Assembly: GCA_023430245.1 (NCBI GenBank)
Contig: JAEZBA010000194.1
Coordinates: 1-6,533 of the forward strand
From: Pseudomonadota bacterium
GTDB taxonomy: Bacteria; Pseudomonadota; Alphaproteobacteria; Rhizobiales; Xanthobacteraceae
Length of the DNA: 6,533 nucleotides
Reading direction: 5' to 3'
Both the position numbers and the translations under genes were made by a program. Under the pieces are notes generated by a model. The model had not been told where the DNA came from and ran no database searches. It was given only the letters and a program-made list of their open reading frames with translations. Numbering within the stretch: position 1 is the first letter of the stretch; each line of letters opens with the position of its first letter. Shown here piece after piece: positions 1 through 5,808 of the stretch.

Positions 1-25
1 GCTAAGAACACAAGGGGCCCAAAGC

Positions 26-46
26 CTGCAAAACCGGCTGCAAAAC
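26..46. repeat. Short tandem direct repeat downstream of tRNA-Gly
   Basis: The nine-base word CTGCAAAAC occurs at 26-34 and again at 38-46, separated by CGG, a 12-base period. It lies just beyond the 3' end of the minus-strand tRNA-Gly, so on that strand it would be in the tRNA trailer or in the leader of whatever gene follows off the left edge (possibly tuf). It may be an operator-like pair or chance. No function is claimed. Confidence 0.4.
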
Positions 47-71
47 TGTCACCCGAAATCCAGCTAAGTAT

Positions 72-145
72 TGGAGCGGGTGAAGGGAATCGAACCCTCG
101 TCATCAGCTTGGAAGGCTGTTGCTCTACCATTGAGCTACACCCGC
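72..145 (-). tRNA. tRNA-Gly (anticodon TCC)
   Basis: On the minus strand this folds as a complete 74-nt tRNA with an encoded CCA end. The acceptor arms are GCGGGTG and CACCCGC with discriminator T. The D stem is GCTC/GAGC, the anticodon loop CTTCCAA gives anticodon TCC (plus-strand 111-113), and the T loop is TTCGATT. The first pair of the anticodon stem is an A-A mismatch; the other four pair. It reads GGA/GGG codons. tRNA-Gly(TCC) commonly sits just before tuf in proteobacteria, so the gene off the left edge may be tuf (inference). The amidase gene lies upstream on the same strand. Confidence 0.98.
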
Positions 146-153
146 TTAGCGAA

Positions 154-171
154 ACCCGCAGCTTTGCGGGT
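154..171 (-). terminator. Hairpin between amidase and tRNA-Gly
   Basis: ACCCGCA (154-160) and TGCGGGT (165-171) form a perfect 7-bp stem with a 4-nt loop. It lies between the amidase stop and the tRNA-Gly 5' end. On the minus strand it is followed only by a short TTT run, so it is at best a weak intrinsic terminator for the amidase. It could equally be a processing or leader element of tRNA-Gly. The arm GCGGGT matches the tRNA acceptor 5' arm that begins a few bases later. Confidence 0.4.
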
Positions 172-282
172 CCGGCGGCCCGCTTGGTTTCACAAAATGC
201 CGCGGGAAACAAGACCCTATACGGCATTCAGGGGAACTCCGGCCACGCCGCGCCGGCACGAACGGTCCGGCGCCCTCACCCC

Positions 283-1833
283 TCACTTCGCCGCAGGCAG
301 CGGCGCCGTTCCGAGCAGAGCTTCGATCGCAAGCCCGAGCGCCAGCAGCGCCCTGTCGCTGCCGAGCGGTCCGTCGATTTCGATCCCGACCGGCAGACCG
401 CCTTTTGTCATTCCGGCAAACAGCGACAGGCCCGGGATGCCGGCATTGCTCCCCGGGTCGGTATTGCGGATCATTGTTGCAAAGGTCGGCGCCGGCTTGC
501 CGCCGGCAATCGACATGTCGCCGGAGCCCTTCTCCGCATCGATTGGCACCGCTGGCGCGGGCGTGGTCGGAAACAGCATGGCGTCGAGATTGTTGCTCCT
601 GAAATAATCGGCATAGAGCTTCTGGAGCGCGGGCCGGTGCACCTTCATCGCATCAGGGTAATCCTTGCCGAACACGTCCTTCAAGATCGCGCCGAACGCG
701 CCCTGCACGTCCGGGCTTTTGATCTGTCCGGCAATATCGGCGATCGTCACGCCGTCGATGCCCGAGGCTTTCAGATAGGCTGGAATGTCCTCCACCGGCT
801 CGTGCAGCGCGACCGGAAACGACACCTTGGCATTCAGGTCTGCAAGACCCGGCAGGTCGCCGTCGACGAACACCACGCCCGCGGTTTCCAGCTTGCCTCG
901 CGCGGCCTTCGCAACCGCCTCAAGGTCCGGATCAAGCCCGCTCCAGAACGACAGCGGAATGCCGATCCGCTTTCCCTTCAGCGGCCGGGCGTTTGCGACC
1001 CGCGTGCCGGTCACCACGGCATCCAGCAAGGCGACGTCTGCCACCGTGCGGCCCATCGGGCCGATGGTGTCGCGGGTGCGGCTGATCGGCACCACGGCAT
1101 TGGCATCGTGATAGCGCCGCTCCGCGCCACCATTTCCGACCGAGGGACGCAGGCCGACAGTCCCGGTTAGCGCGGCCGGGATGCGTGTCGAGCCGCCGGT
1201 GTCGCTGCCGAGACCGGCCGTGACGATGCCGGCGGCGATCGCCGCCGCGGTACCGCCCGACGAGCCGCCGGGTATGCTCATCAGGTCATGCGGGTTCTTC
1301 ACGTGGCCCGCGAAGGACGCCGCATTGGTCGAGGTGATCCCGAAGGCAAGTTCGTGCAGATTGGTTTTGCCGATCACGATGGCGCCGGCATCGATCAGCT
1401 TCTGCAGCGATGGCGCATTCGATTTCGGCCGCGCATTGCGCAAGGCCTCGGTGCCGCCGGTGGTCGGCATGTCGGCGGTGTTGATGTTGTCCTTGACCAC
1501 GATCGGCAGCCCGGCAAGCGGCGGCAAGGGCTGCCCCGCCGCGACCATCGCGTCGATTTTCTGCGCCGCCGCAACCGCGCCCTCCGTGTTGAGGGTGATG
1601 AAAGCATTGAGGTGTTTCATCTGCTCGGCACGGGCGAGCGCAGCCTTCACCGCATCGGTGGCGGTCATGCGCTTTTCGCGGATCGCGGCGACGATCGCGG
1701 CTGCGGATTGTGGCGTAGCGGCGGGCATTCCCTGTGCCATGGCGGACCTCATGAACGGCAGAACGGGAATGGCCTGGGCAGCCGTGAGACCTGCGACGGC
1801 GGTCAGAATGTCACGGCGAGACGCATGAGGCAT
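283..1833 (-). CDS. Tat-exported amidase (amidase signature family hydrolase)
   Basis: This 516-residue enzyme belongs to the amidase signature family, which hydrolyses C-N amide bonds with a Ser-cisSer-Lys triad. By alignment to the family consensus the triad is Lys114 (in VVKDN), cis-Ser191 (in GGSSGG) and nucleophile Ser215 (in GSDTGGS), with the GGSSGGTAAA and TGGSTRIPA blocks intact. The C-terminal GLPVGIEIDGP block is also typical. The N-terminus has a twin-arginine signal (SRRDIL at residues 4-9), a hydrophobic stretch and a possible AMA|Q cut at about residue 33, so a periplasmic enzyme is expected. The start at 1833 is chosen because AAGGGGA lies about 8 nt upstream and the Tat motif follows at once; an in-frame ATG at 1917 only adds a non-signal extension. 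It is flanked by tRNA-Tyr upstream and tRNA-Gly downstream on the same strand. The substrate cannot be read from the sequence; relatives act on aryl or indole acetamides, mandelamide or cyclic amides. Confidence 0.94.
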   Translation of the reverse strand: MPHASRRDILTAVAGLTAAQAIPVLPFMRSAMAQGMPAATPQSAAAIVAAIREKRMTATDAVKAALARAEQMKHLNAFITLNTEGAVAAAQKIDAMVAAGQPLPPLAGLPIVVKDNINTADMPTTGGTEALRNARPKSNAPSLQKLIDAGAIVIGKTNLHELAFGITSTNAASFAGHVKNPHDLMSIPGGSSGGTAAAIAAGIVTAGLGSDTGGSTRIPAALTGTVGLRPSVGNGGAERRYHDANAVVPISRTRDTIGPMGRTVADVALLDAVVTGTRVANARPLKGKRIGIPLSFWSGLDPDLEAVAKAARGKLETAGVVFVDGDLPGLADLNAKVSFPVALHEPVEDIPAYLKASGIDGVTIADIAGQIKSPDVQGAFGAILKDVFGKDYPDAMKVHRPALQKLYADYFRSNNLDAMLFPTTPAPAVPIDAEKGSGDMSIAGGKPAPTFATMIRNTDPGSNAGIPGLSLFAGMTKGGLPVGIEIDGPLGSDRALLALGLAIEALLGTAPLPAAK

Positions 1834-1930
1834 GGACGGGTCCCCTTGATAATGGTGGGACAGTCTACACCGGATTTCGGCTGGCTTGGATTTTGCGAAG
1901 CAGGAAAGTATTCGCACGGCAGGTAAAGAC

Positions 1931-2015
1931 TGGTGGAGGGGGCTGGATTCGAACCAGCGTAGGCATAGCCAACGGATTTACAGTCCGTCCCCTTTAGCCA
2001 CTCGGGCACCCCTCC
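1931..2015 (-). tRNA. tRNA-Tyr (anticodon GTA)
   Basis: This is an 85-nt class II tRNA on the minus strand with encoded CCA. The acceptor arms are GGAGGGG and CCCCTCC (one wobble-free block). The anticodon stem is ACGGA/TCCGT around loop CTGTAAA, with anticodon GTA at plus-strand 1979-1981. A long variable arm (GGC-TAT-GCC) precedes the TTCGAAT T loop. It reads TAC/TAT codons. The amidase start lies 97 nt downstream with no clear terminator between, so read-through into the amidase is possible. Confidence 0.98.
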
Positions 2016-2370
2016 ACGGGAGATATCTGTACGACCGATGATCCTTGGTCGCATCAAACCGACAAAAGGTTTACCCCGGATCGGCCAGATGTAAAACGCC
2101 GCCGGACCCCGGGAAATCCCGCAGCCGCCGGACGCGCCGCGCGTTATGGTGGCGGACGCCACTTAAGTCAATGGGAAATCAGGGATATCCACCCAGTTGA
2201 GGCGCCCACAAAGGGACCGCCGCGATACCCTCTCGTCCACCGGCTCCGGGCGCACGGGCAATTCACACCGCGGCATCACAATTCACGCGGGCATTCCGTT
2301 GATCGCTGTCGTGCTGGCGCTGTCGGAGGCTGAGGCTGCCCTGCCCGCTGATCAAACGCCCCCTAACCGG
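2016..2370. other. Gene-free stretch between PilZ gene and tRNA-Tyr
   Basis: About 355 bases lie between the stop of the PilZ gene and the 5' end of tRNA-Tyr, both on the minus strand. The part nearest the tRNA must hold its promoter. Open frames across it have no recognisable domain, no clear ribosome binding site, and either run into the tRNA or overlap the PilZ gene in antisense. I see no RNA gene or terminator with a U-tract here. Confidence 0.5.
2038..2065 (-). promoter_or_regulatory. Possible promoter of tRNA-Tyr
   Basis: On the minus strand TTGTCG (2060-2065) is followed after 16 bases by GATCAT (2038-2043). Each matches the sigma-70 consensus at four of six positions, and start of transcription would fall 10-17 nt before the mature tRNA. 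The placement is reasonable but the match is modest, so this is a suggestion only. Confidence 0.25.
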
Positions 2371-2613
2371 CTAGACGTATTCAACGCCGACCATATTGCC
2401 CTTTCGCCAGGCGACACGGCAGGCTTGCCTATTCCAGCTGCCGACGATCGTAAGCGTAAAATTGTTCGCCACCTGCCTGACATCCGGAACTTCAAGACGA
2501 GCGCCGCTGGCCGACAGATCGCGCACCAGGCACTCGATCGGCTCCATCCCCTTGATGTCGATCCGCGCGGCTCGCCGAGTTGGAATACGCGGTGAAATAC
2601 GACGCTCGGACAT
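2371..2613 (-). CDS. Single-domain PilZ protein (candidate c-di-GMP receptor)
   Basis: This 80-residue protein is essentially one PilZ domain. The two c-di-GMP-binding signatures are present: RxxxR at Arg5-Arg9 (in ERRISPR) and [D/N]xSxxG as Asp32-Ser34-Gly37 (in RDLSASG). The C-terminal block ACRVAWRKGNMVGVEY is characteristic of the small PilZ proteins common in Bradyrhizobium-like bacteria. There is no signal peptide or membrane segment, so it should be a cytoplasmic sensor that passes the second-messenger signal to a partner. The start at 2613 puts the RxxxR motif at the N-terminus as in the family, but only a weak AGG precedes it. An in-frame ATG at 2685 would add 24 residues without similarity to the domain. 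It is divergent from the small membrane-protein gene at 2938. The output it controls is unknown. Confidence 0.85.
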   Translation of the reverse strand: MSERRISPRIPTRRAARIDIKGMEPIECLVRDLSASGARLEVPDVRQVANNFTLTIVGSWNRQACRVAWRKGNMVGVEYV

Positions 2614-2937
2614 GGCCGGCCTGCAAGCGGTTGATGGTCCTCTCGCAACGTGCACGTAAAAGGATAACTTAGCGTTACCTTCCATCGACCAACCGTTAAT
2701 TCAGGGTGAATCACGCAAGTCGGGGAGAAGCGCGTCAGGGCGACCGTCGAATTGCGAAACAAAGGTGCAATCGCCCCGTCAATGCGTCGTCGCCGGAATG
2801 AGCTCTTCCAATTTTCGACAAGATCGACCTTGCTTGGAAGTGGAATATCAACACCTGTCGGCGACATTAATACAATTGAAGGAAGTCCGAGTCTGCCCGG
2901 CTAAGATCTGAACAACCTCTTCTTTTGCGAGGTGACG
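2614..2937. other. Divergent intergenic region between PilZ and small membrane protein
   Basis: About 324 bases without a supported gene, visibly more AT-rich than the flanking coding DNA. It must hold the promoters of the leftward PilZ gene and the rightward 43-residue protein. Near the right end there are -10-like words TACAAT (2871-2876) and TAAGAT (2902-2907), with TTGAAG at 2876-2881, but the spacings are not canonical. At 2693-2707 a TTAA word is followed seven bases later by TGAA, one mismatch from the CtrA pattern TTAA-N7-TTAA; this is weak. No convincing RNA gene is seen. Confidence 0.4.
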
Positions 2938-3069
2938 ATGAAGGCCATGGTTTCTGGCACGATTGCGCTGCTGGTGCTGGTTCTGATCGACACAGCCCTT
3001 TACCACGGCATGTATACGAAAGCAGGTCGCGTGGTCCTGGACAGGACCGCGTCCGCAATCCTCCGATAA
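2938..3069 (+). CDS. Small single-pass membrane protein, 43 residues
   Basis: This short gene encodes MKAMVSGTIALLVLVLIDTA followed by LYHGMYTKAG and a tail rich in Val, Leu, Ala and Arg. Residues 4-21 form one hydrophobic segment long enough to span the membrane, with an Asp at 18. The next part (YHGMY) is polar and aromatic, and the C-terminus is amphipathic and basic. A good ribosome binding site, GAGGTG, sits 5-7 nt before the ATG, which supports real translation despite the length. The gene lies 58 bp before rlmB in the same direction and is divergent from the PilZ gene, so it may share a transcript with rlmB. Small proteins of this build are found in rhizobia, but I know of no assigned function. 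A minimal inner-membrane protein or partner subunit is a guess. Confidence 0.7.
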   Translation: MKAMVSGTIALLVLVLIDTALYHGMYTKAGRVVLDRTASAILR

Positions 3070-3127
3070 AATGTCAGCGGCGCGCATGCCGGATTTATGC
3101 GCAGCACAGTCTGTGCCATGAAGGCAC

Positions 3128-3943
3128 ATGAGCGAACGGAATCGGAAGCCTCCCTTTCGGAAGAAACCGGATTTCAAGCGCGGCTGGCGGGACCGTCCGC
3201 CGCCCGGGCGAAAGCCTGCGCGCGCGTCTGAGCCCGATGCCGCCTTGCTCTATGGCTTGCATACGGTCGAAGCAGCGCTTGCCAATCCGAACCGTCGCAT
3301 CCGCGCGCTCTACGCCACCGAGAATGCAGCCAAGCGCCTCGAAGCTGATGGCATTGCACTGAAAGTGACGCCGCAGATCGTACGGCCGGATGAGATCGCA
3401 CGGCGGCTCGGCCCCGACGCTGTGCATAACGGATTGCTGGCGGAGGCTGATCCGCTCGAGGCGCCGGATATTTCGGAACTTGCTGAAGAAGGCATCGTCC
3501 TGGTGCTGGACCAGATCACCGACCCGCATAATGTCGGTGCGATCATGCGCAGCGCCGCGGCGTTCGGGGTCAAGGCACTGGTCATCACCGCGCGCCATTC
3601 CCCGGAGGTCACTGGCGTGCTCGCAAAATCGGCCTCGGGGGCGCTGGACCATGTACCGATGGTGACGGTGCCCAATCTGGCCCGGGGGCTCGCAGCCTTG
3701 CGGGAGCGTGGCTTTCTGCTGGTCGGTCTCGACAGCGAGGGCGCGGCCGATCTGGCGGCCACGCCGCTGCGGGCGCCGCTCGCTCTTGTGCTCGGCGCCG
3801 AGGGCAAGGGATTGCGGCAACTGACACGCGAGACTTGCGACTACACGGCCCGGCTCGATCTGCCGGGCGCGATCAAGAGTCTCAATGTGTCGAATGCGGC
3901 CGCGCTCGCGCTCTATGTCGCGACCACGCGGCTCGCAAAATAG
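3128..3943 (+). CDS. rlmB: 23S rRNA (guanosine-2251-2'-O-)-methyltransferase
   Basis: This 271-residue SPOUT-class (TrmH/SpoU family) enzyme uses S-adenosylmethionine to methylate the ribose of G2251 in the 23S rRNA P loop. After a basic, probably disordered tail (residues 1-36, rich in Arg, Lys and Pro) comes the substrate-binding domain beginning LLYGLHTVEAAL (about 40-51), typical of RlmB rather than tRNA-specific TrmH. The three SPOUT motifs are intact: motif 1 with Asn135 and Arg141 (NVGAIMR), motif 2 VLGAEGKGLR (221-230) with Glu225, and motif 3 KSLNVSNAAAL (250-260) in the trefoil knot. E. coli RlmB is 243 residues; the difference is the N-terminal tail. GAAGG lies only 3 nt before the ATG, a tight spacing, but no better start exists. 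It is convergent with the exported protein gene at 3992. Confidence 0.94.
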   Translation: MSERNRKPPFRKKPDFKRGWRDRPPPGRKPARASEPDAALLYGLHTVEAALANPNRRIRALYATENAAKRLEADGIALKVTPQIVRPDEIARRLGPDAVHNGLLAEADPLEAPDISELAEEGIVLVLDQITDPHNVGAIMRSAAAFGVKALVITARHSPEVTGVLAKSASGALDHVPMVTVPNLARGLAALRERGFLLVGLDSEGAADLAATPLRAPLALVLGAEGKGLRQLTRETCDYTARLDLPGAIKSLNVSNAAALALYVATTRLAK

Positions 3944-3946
3944 GCC

Positions 3947-3980
3947 GTCTTCACCTCGCCAGCGTCGCGGAAGTGAAGAC
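3947..3980. terminator. Inverted repeat in the convergent gap after rlmB
   Basis: GTCTTCAC (3947-3954) and GTGAAGAC (3973-3980) are perfect 8-base inverted arms around an 18-base, GC-rich loop. They begin 3 bases after the rlmB stop and end 11 bases before the stop of the convergent gene. The position suits a bidirectional terminator or 3'-end stabiliser, but neither strand shows a U-tract, so intrinsic termination is uncertain. Confidence 0.45.
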
Positions 3981-3991
3981 CAGCCGCTGCG

Positions 3992-4465
3992 TCAGTTATA
4001 GACACTGATCGGCCCGTGATGGCGCCGATGATGGTAAGGCCGGTGATAGTGCCGGCGCGGAGCGCTGTAATAGGCGCGGCGATAGCCGTAGCGGCCGCCG
4101 AGACCGGCAACATACGGATAGGCGCCGACGGCGGCCGGTGCGTACCAGATCGGATCCCGGTAATCGGTGAGCGCCGGGCCGGAATAGACCGGACCCTGAT
4201 TGACAACATATTGCTGCACGATCGGCTGCTGCTGCACGATCACCGGCTGGCGCACGATCACTGGCTGCTGCACCACGACCGGGGCTGCCTGCACCACGAT
4301 CGGAGCAGCCTGCACGGCAAAGCCGGTGCCGCAGCAGCCGCCGCCCGAATAGGCGACCGGCGCATTGAACGCGAAACCGGAATTGCAGCATTGTGCATTG
4401 GCGGTGCCTGCCGCCGCGATGGTCACCGCGGCAGCGGTGAGGAGGGAAAACGTTACGCGAGACAT
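3992..4465 (-). CDS. Exported Cys-pair, Val/Gln-repeat, His-rich small protein
   Basis: This 157-residue protein has a clear Sec signal peptide ending ANA|Q (cut after residue 24). The mature protein starts with a CC pair (26-27) and has a second CC pair at 44-45. Six degenerate units follow at residues 51-88: VQAAPIV, VQAAPVV, VQQPVI, VRQPVI, VQQQPI, VQQYVV. After a Tyr/Pro/Gly-rich part with the segment DYRDPIWYAP comes a basic His-rich tail (six His within 139-150). AGAAGGA sits about 6 nt before the ATG. It starts 25 bp after the stop of the gene at 4491-5027, so the two are probably co-transcribed. I do not recognise a named family. Features suggest a periplasmic or envelope protein, possibly metal-binding through Cys and His, but that is inference from composition. 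Confidence 0.8.
   Translation of the reverse strand: MSRVTFSLLTAAAVTIAAAGTANAQCCNSGFAFNAPVAYSGGGCCGTGFAVQAAPIVVQAAPVVVQQPVIVRQPVIVQQQPIVQQYVVNQGPVYSGPALTDYRDPIWYAPAAVGAYPYVAGLGGRYGYRRAYYSAPRRHYHRPYHHRRHHGPISVYN
4202..4315 (-). repeat. In-gene minisatellite coding for V-Q-x-P units
   Basis: The plus-strand word CACGATC recurs at 4217, 4235, 4253 and 4295, with CACGACC at 4274, so the spacing is 18, 18, 21 and 21 bases. This corresponds to 6- and 7-residue units in the encoded protein. The frame is kept throughout because every unit is a multiple of three, which is expected if copy number can vary by slippage without breaking the gene. Confidence 0.7.
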
Positions 4466-4490
4466 GTTACGTCCTTCTCGAGGTTAGCAG

Positions 4491-5027
4491 TTAGCGACGA
4501 TGGGGCGGGTGTGGCGGAAAGGGAGGACGCGGCCCCTCGCCGCCCCCCCAGGTATTGATTTCCGGACTGATCATCATCGGCGGCGTCGGCGCATATTGCG
4601 TCGGCGGCACATCCATGGATTCCGCCGACCAGGAGCGGCTGTAAGCTTCCGCAGGCTTCGGCATCGGCCGGTTGGCAGGCGGCTCAACTTCGAGGCGGCC
4701 CATATGGGGTCTAGTCCCCATCGTTGGGAAATAGCCGACCGGACGCCGGTAGCGCACCGGCCGCTCAGGCTCGAGCGGCGGCACGTATGGCGACGGATAG
4801 ACGGTTACTCCGGGCGGCGCGCCCGGCCGGTAGAGCCCCCAGTCGCCCGAGACGACGCCCCAGGCGGCATTGTATCCGTTGATCGGCACCGGAACATTCG
4901 GCCTTCCCGGGACAACGAGGACGGGTGCATGATCGGCACGCGCCTCCGCAAGGCTTGCAAATGCAGCCGCGACTCCGAGCGCACCCAACGCCCAACGCAT
5001 ACGCAAGAACTCCAGCGCGGGCGCCAT
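4491..5027 (-). CDS. Exported proline-rich protein of unknown function
   Basis: This 178-residue protein has an N-terminal signal peptide: a short lead, a hydrophobic stretch (about 11-28) and a likely cut at ARA|D after residue 31. The mature part has no cysteine. It opens with a segment that looks conserved, VLVVPGRPNVPVPINGYN (36-53), followed by WGLYRPG, then GYFPTMGTRPHMGRLEVEPP (98-117). The C-terminus is low-complexity (PPFPPHPPHRR). The start at 5027 is preferred because GAGGGGG lies 6 nt upstream; the internal Met10 (codon ending at 5000) has no such site. It leads a probable two-gene unit with the Cys/His protein 25 bp downstream and is divergent from the plus-strand gene at 5262. 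Similar proteins seem familiar from Bradyrhizobium-like genomes as hypotheticals. No enzyme motif is visible; an envelope role is a guess. Confidence 0.78.
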   Translation of the reverse strand: MAPALEFLRMRWALGALGVAAAFASLAEARADHAPVLVVPGRPNVPVPINGYNAAWGVVSGDWGLYRPGAPPGVTVYPSPYVPPLEPERPVRYRRPVGYFPTMGTRPHMGRLEVEPPANRPMPKPAEAYSRSWSAESMDVPPTQYAPTPPMMISPEINTWGGGEGPRPPFPPHPPHRR

Positions 5028-5076
5028 TCACGCCCCCTCAGCCTGCCGCATTTATGACCGCGACCGGATGCGCCGC

Positions 5077-5113
5077 GGTTAACGAGCCGCGTAAATCATC
5101 GGTTAGGATTAAC
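5077..5113. promoter_or_regulatory. Clustered GGTTA/TTAAC words in a divergent promoter region
   Basis: Within the 234-base gap between divergent genes, GGTTAAC (5077-5083) and GGTTAGG (5101-5107) lie 24 bases apart, and ATTAAC follows at 5108-5113. TTAA-containing words in alphaproteobacterial promoters can be CtrA sites, but the canonical TTAA-N7-TTAA spacing is not met, so I only mark a possible regulatory cluster. Confidence 0.25.
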
Positions 5114-5251
5114 TCGAAGTGACCAAACCGGCCGCGCACGCCGATGTTGCGCCGCCAGACATGAACCGCAGCCGGTCCTTCCGACACCAATGTCAGAGAG
5201 CAATCGCAGCCCGGACTGAAACTAGCCGTAGCTTGTTTTCAGCCGCGCCAT

Positions 5252-5260
5252 GGAGGTGAT
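5252..5260 (+). promoter_or_regulatory. Strong ribosome binding site deciding a GTG start
   Basis: GGAGGTGAT is a near-perfect Shine-Dalgarno sequence, with its GGAGG core 5 nt before GTG at 5262. It overlaps the upstream in-frame ATG at 5250, which has no site of its own, so the GTG is the better start. Confidence 0.75.
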
Positions 5261-5261
5261 C

Positions 5262-5660
5262 GTGAGACATCTGTGCGGCATCGTTCTGTCCGGCCTGATT
5301 TCGATCGGCGCAGTGAACGCGTCGCCCGCCGCTGCGCAGAACGCCGAACCGGCACCAAGGTTTATCTCCGGACTGATCTGCGACACCCGCGAGCAGGCGG
5401 AGCGCTTCGTGCTGGTGTTGCGCGACAATATCGAAAAGGCCATCGGCACCGTGAACACCGAGGCGGGAACGCCGGATGCCTGCATGGTTGCGACTTATGG
5501 ATTCATCCCGGGTCAGATCGTATCGGAGGTCGAGCGCAACGGCGCGTTCGTGGATGTGATTGAGGTGCGCGTGCTCGCGGTCGCCACCACGGCTGGCATG
5601 CAGCTGATCGAACCCAAGGTCTATTATTCGGTGATCCCGACCGGCGACCGCAGCGCGTAA
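5262..5660 (+). CDS. Small exported protein with conserved Cys pair (first tandem copy)
   Basis: This 132-residue protein has an N-terminal signal peptide with a probable cut at AAA|Q after residue 25. The mature domain holds two cysteines, Cys40 in GLICDTREQAERF and Cys74 in DACMVATYGF, which may form a periplasmic disulfide. The rest is predicted mostly beta, with EVRVLAVAT and EPKVYYSVI near the C-terminus. A tandem paralogue starts 148 bp downstream; by hand, 38 of the last 69 residues are identical and both cysteines are kept. The GTG start is chosen for its strong ribosome binding site; an ATG four codons earlier is possible. It is divergent from the exported protein gene at 5027. I do not recognise a named family. 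Whether it binds a ligand, a protein or an inhibitor target is unknown. Confidence 0.82.
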   Translation: MRHLCGIVLSGLISIGAVNASPAAAQNAEPAPRFISGLICDTREQAERFVLVLRDNIEKAIGTVNTEAGTPDACMVATYGFIPGQIVSEVERNGAFVDVIEVRVLAVATTAGMQLIEPKVYYSVIPTGDRSA

Positions 5661-5808
5661 GTCGCCGTTAGCGGGAACGACATTGCTCACCTGCATTGCG
5701 CCATACCCTGCTTGCCATAGATGCGGAACCTCTACCTGTGCCTCGCGTTGCCGCGACAGACAGATCGTTCCGGCACTCGCATTATGCGGCAGCCGGCTGG
5801 AGGCCACG

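Noticed and set aside
71..607. Plus-strand open frame beginning MERVKGIEPSSSAWKAVA
   Set aside because: It is the antisense translation of tRNA-Gly continuing into the antisense of the amidase 3' end.
109..1170. A 353-codon plus-strand open frame
   Set aside because: It starts inside tRNA-Gly and runs antisense through the amidase gene; the sequence is an Arg/His-rich shadow typical of GC-rich antisense frames.
72..2015. Genomic island integrated at a tRNA gene
   Set aside because: No integrase, no duplicated tRNA 3' end and no composition change in the amidase gene are visible; the hypothesis needs comparison with other genomes.
1803..2162. Minus-strand open frame containing GGVPEWLKGTDCKSVG
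   Set aside because: That peptide is the well-known false translation of a tRNA-Tyr gene. The frame spans the tRNA and runs into the start of the amidase.
2352..2867. A 171-codon minus-strand frame overlapping the PilZ gene
   Set aside because: It reads the PilZ region in another frame and lacks any domain; the PilZ frame has both binding signatures.
3095..3820. A 241-codon minus-strand frame antisense to rlmB
   Set aside because: It opposes a gene with intact SPOUT motifs and shows no domain of its own.
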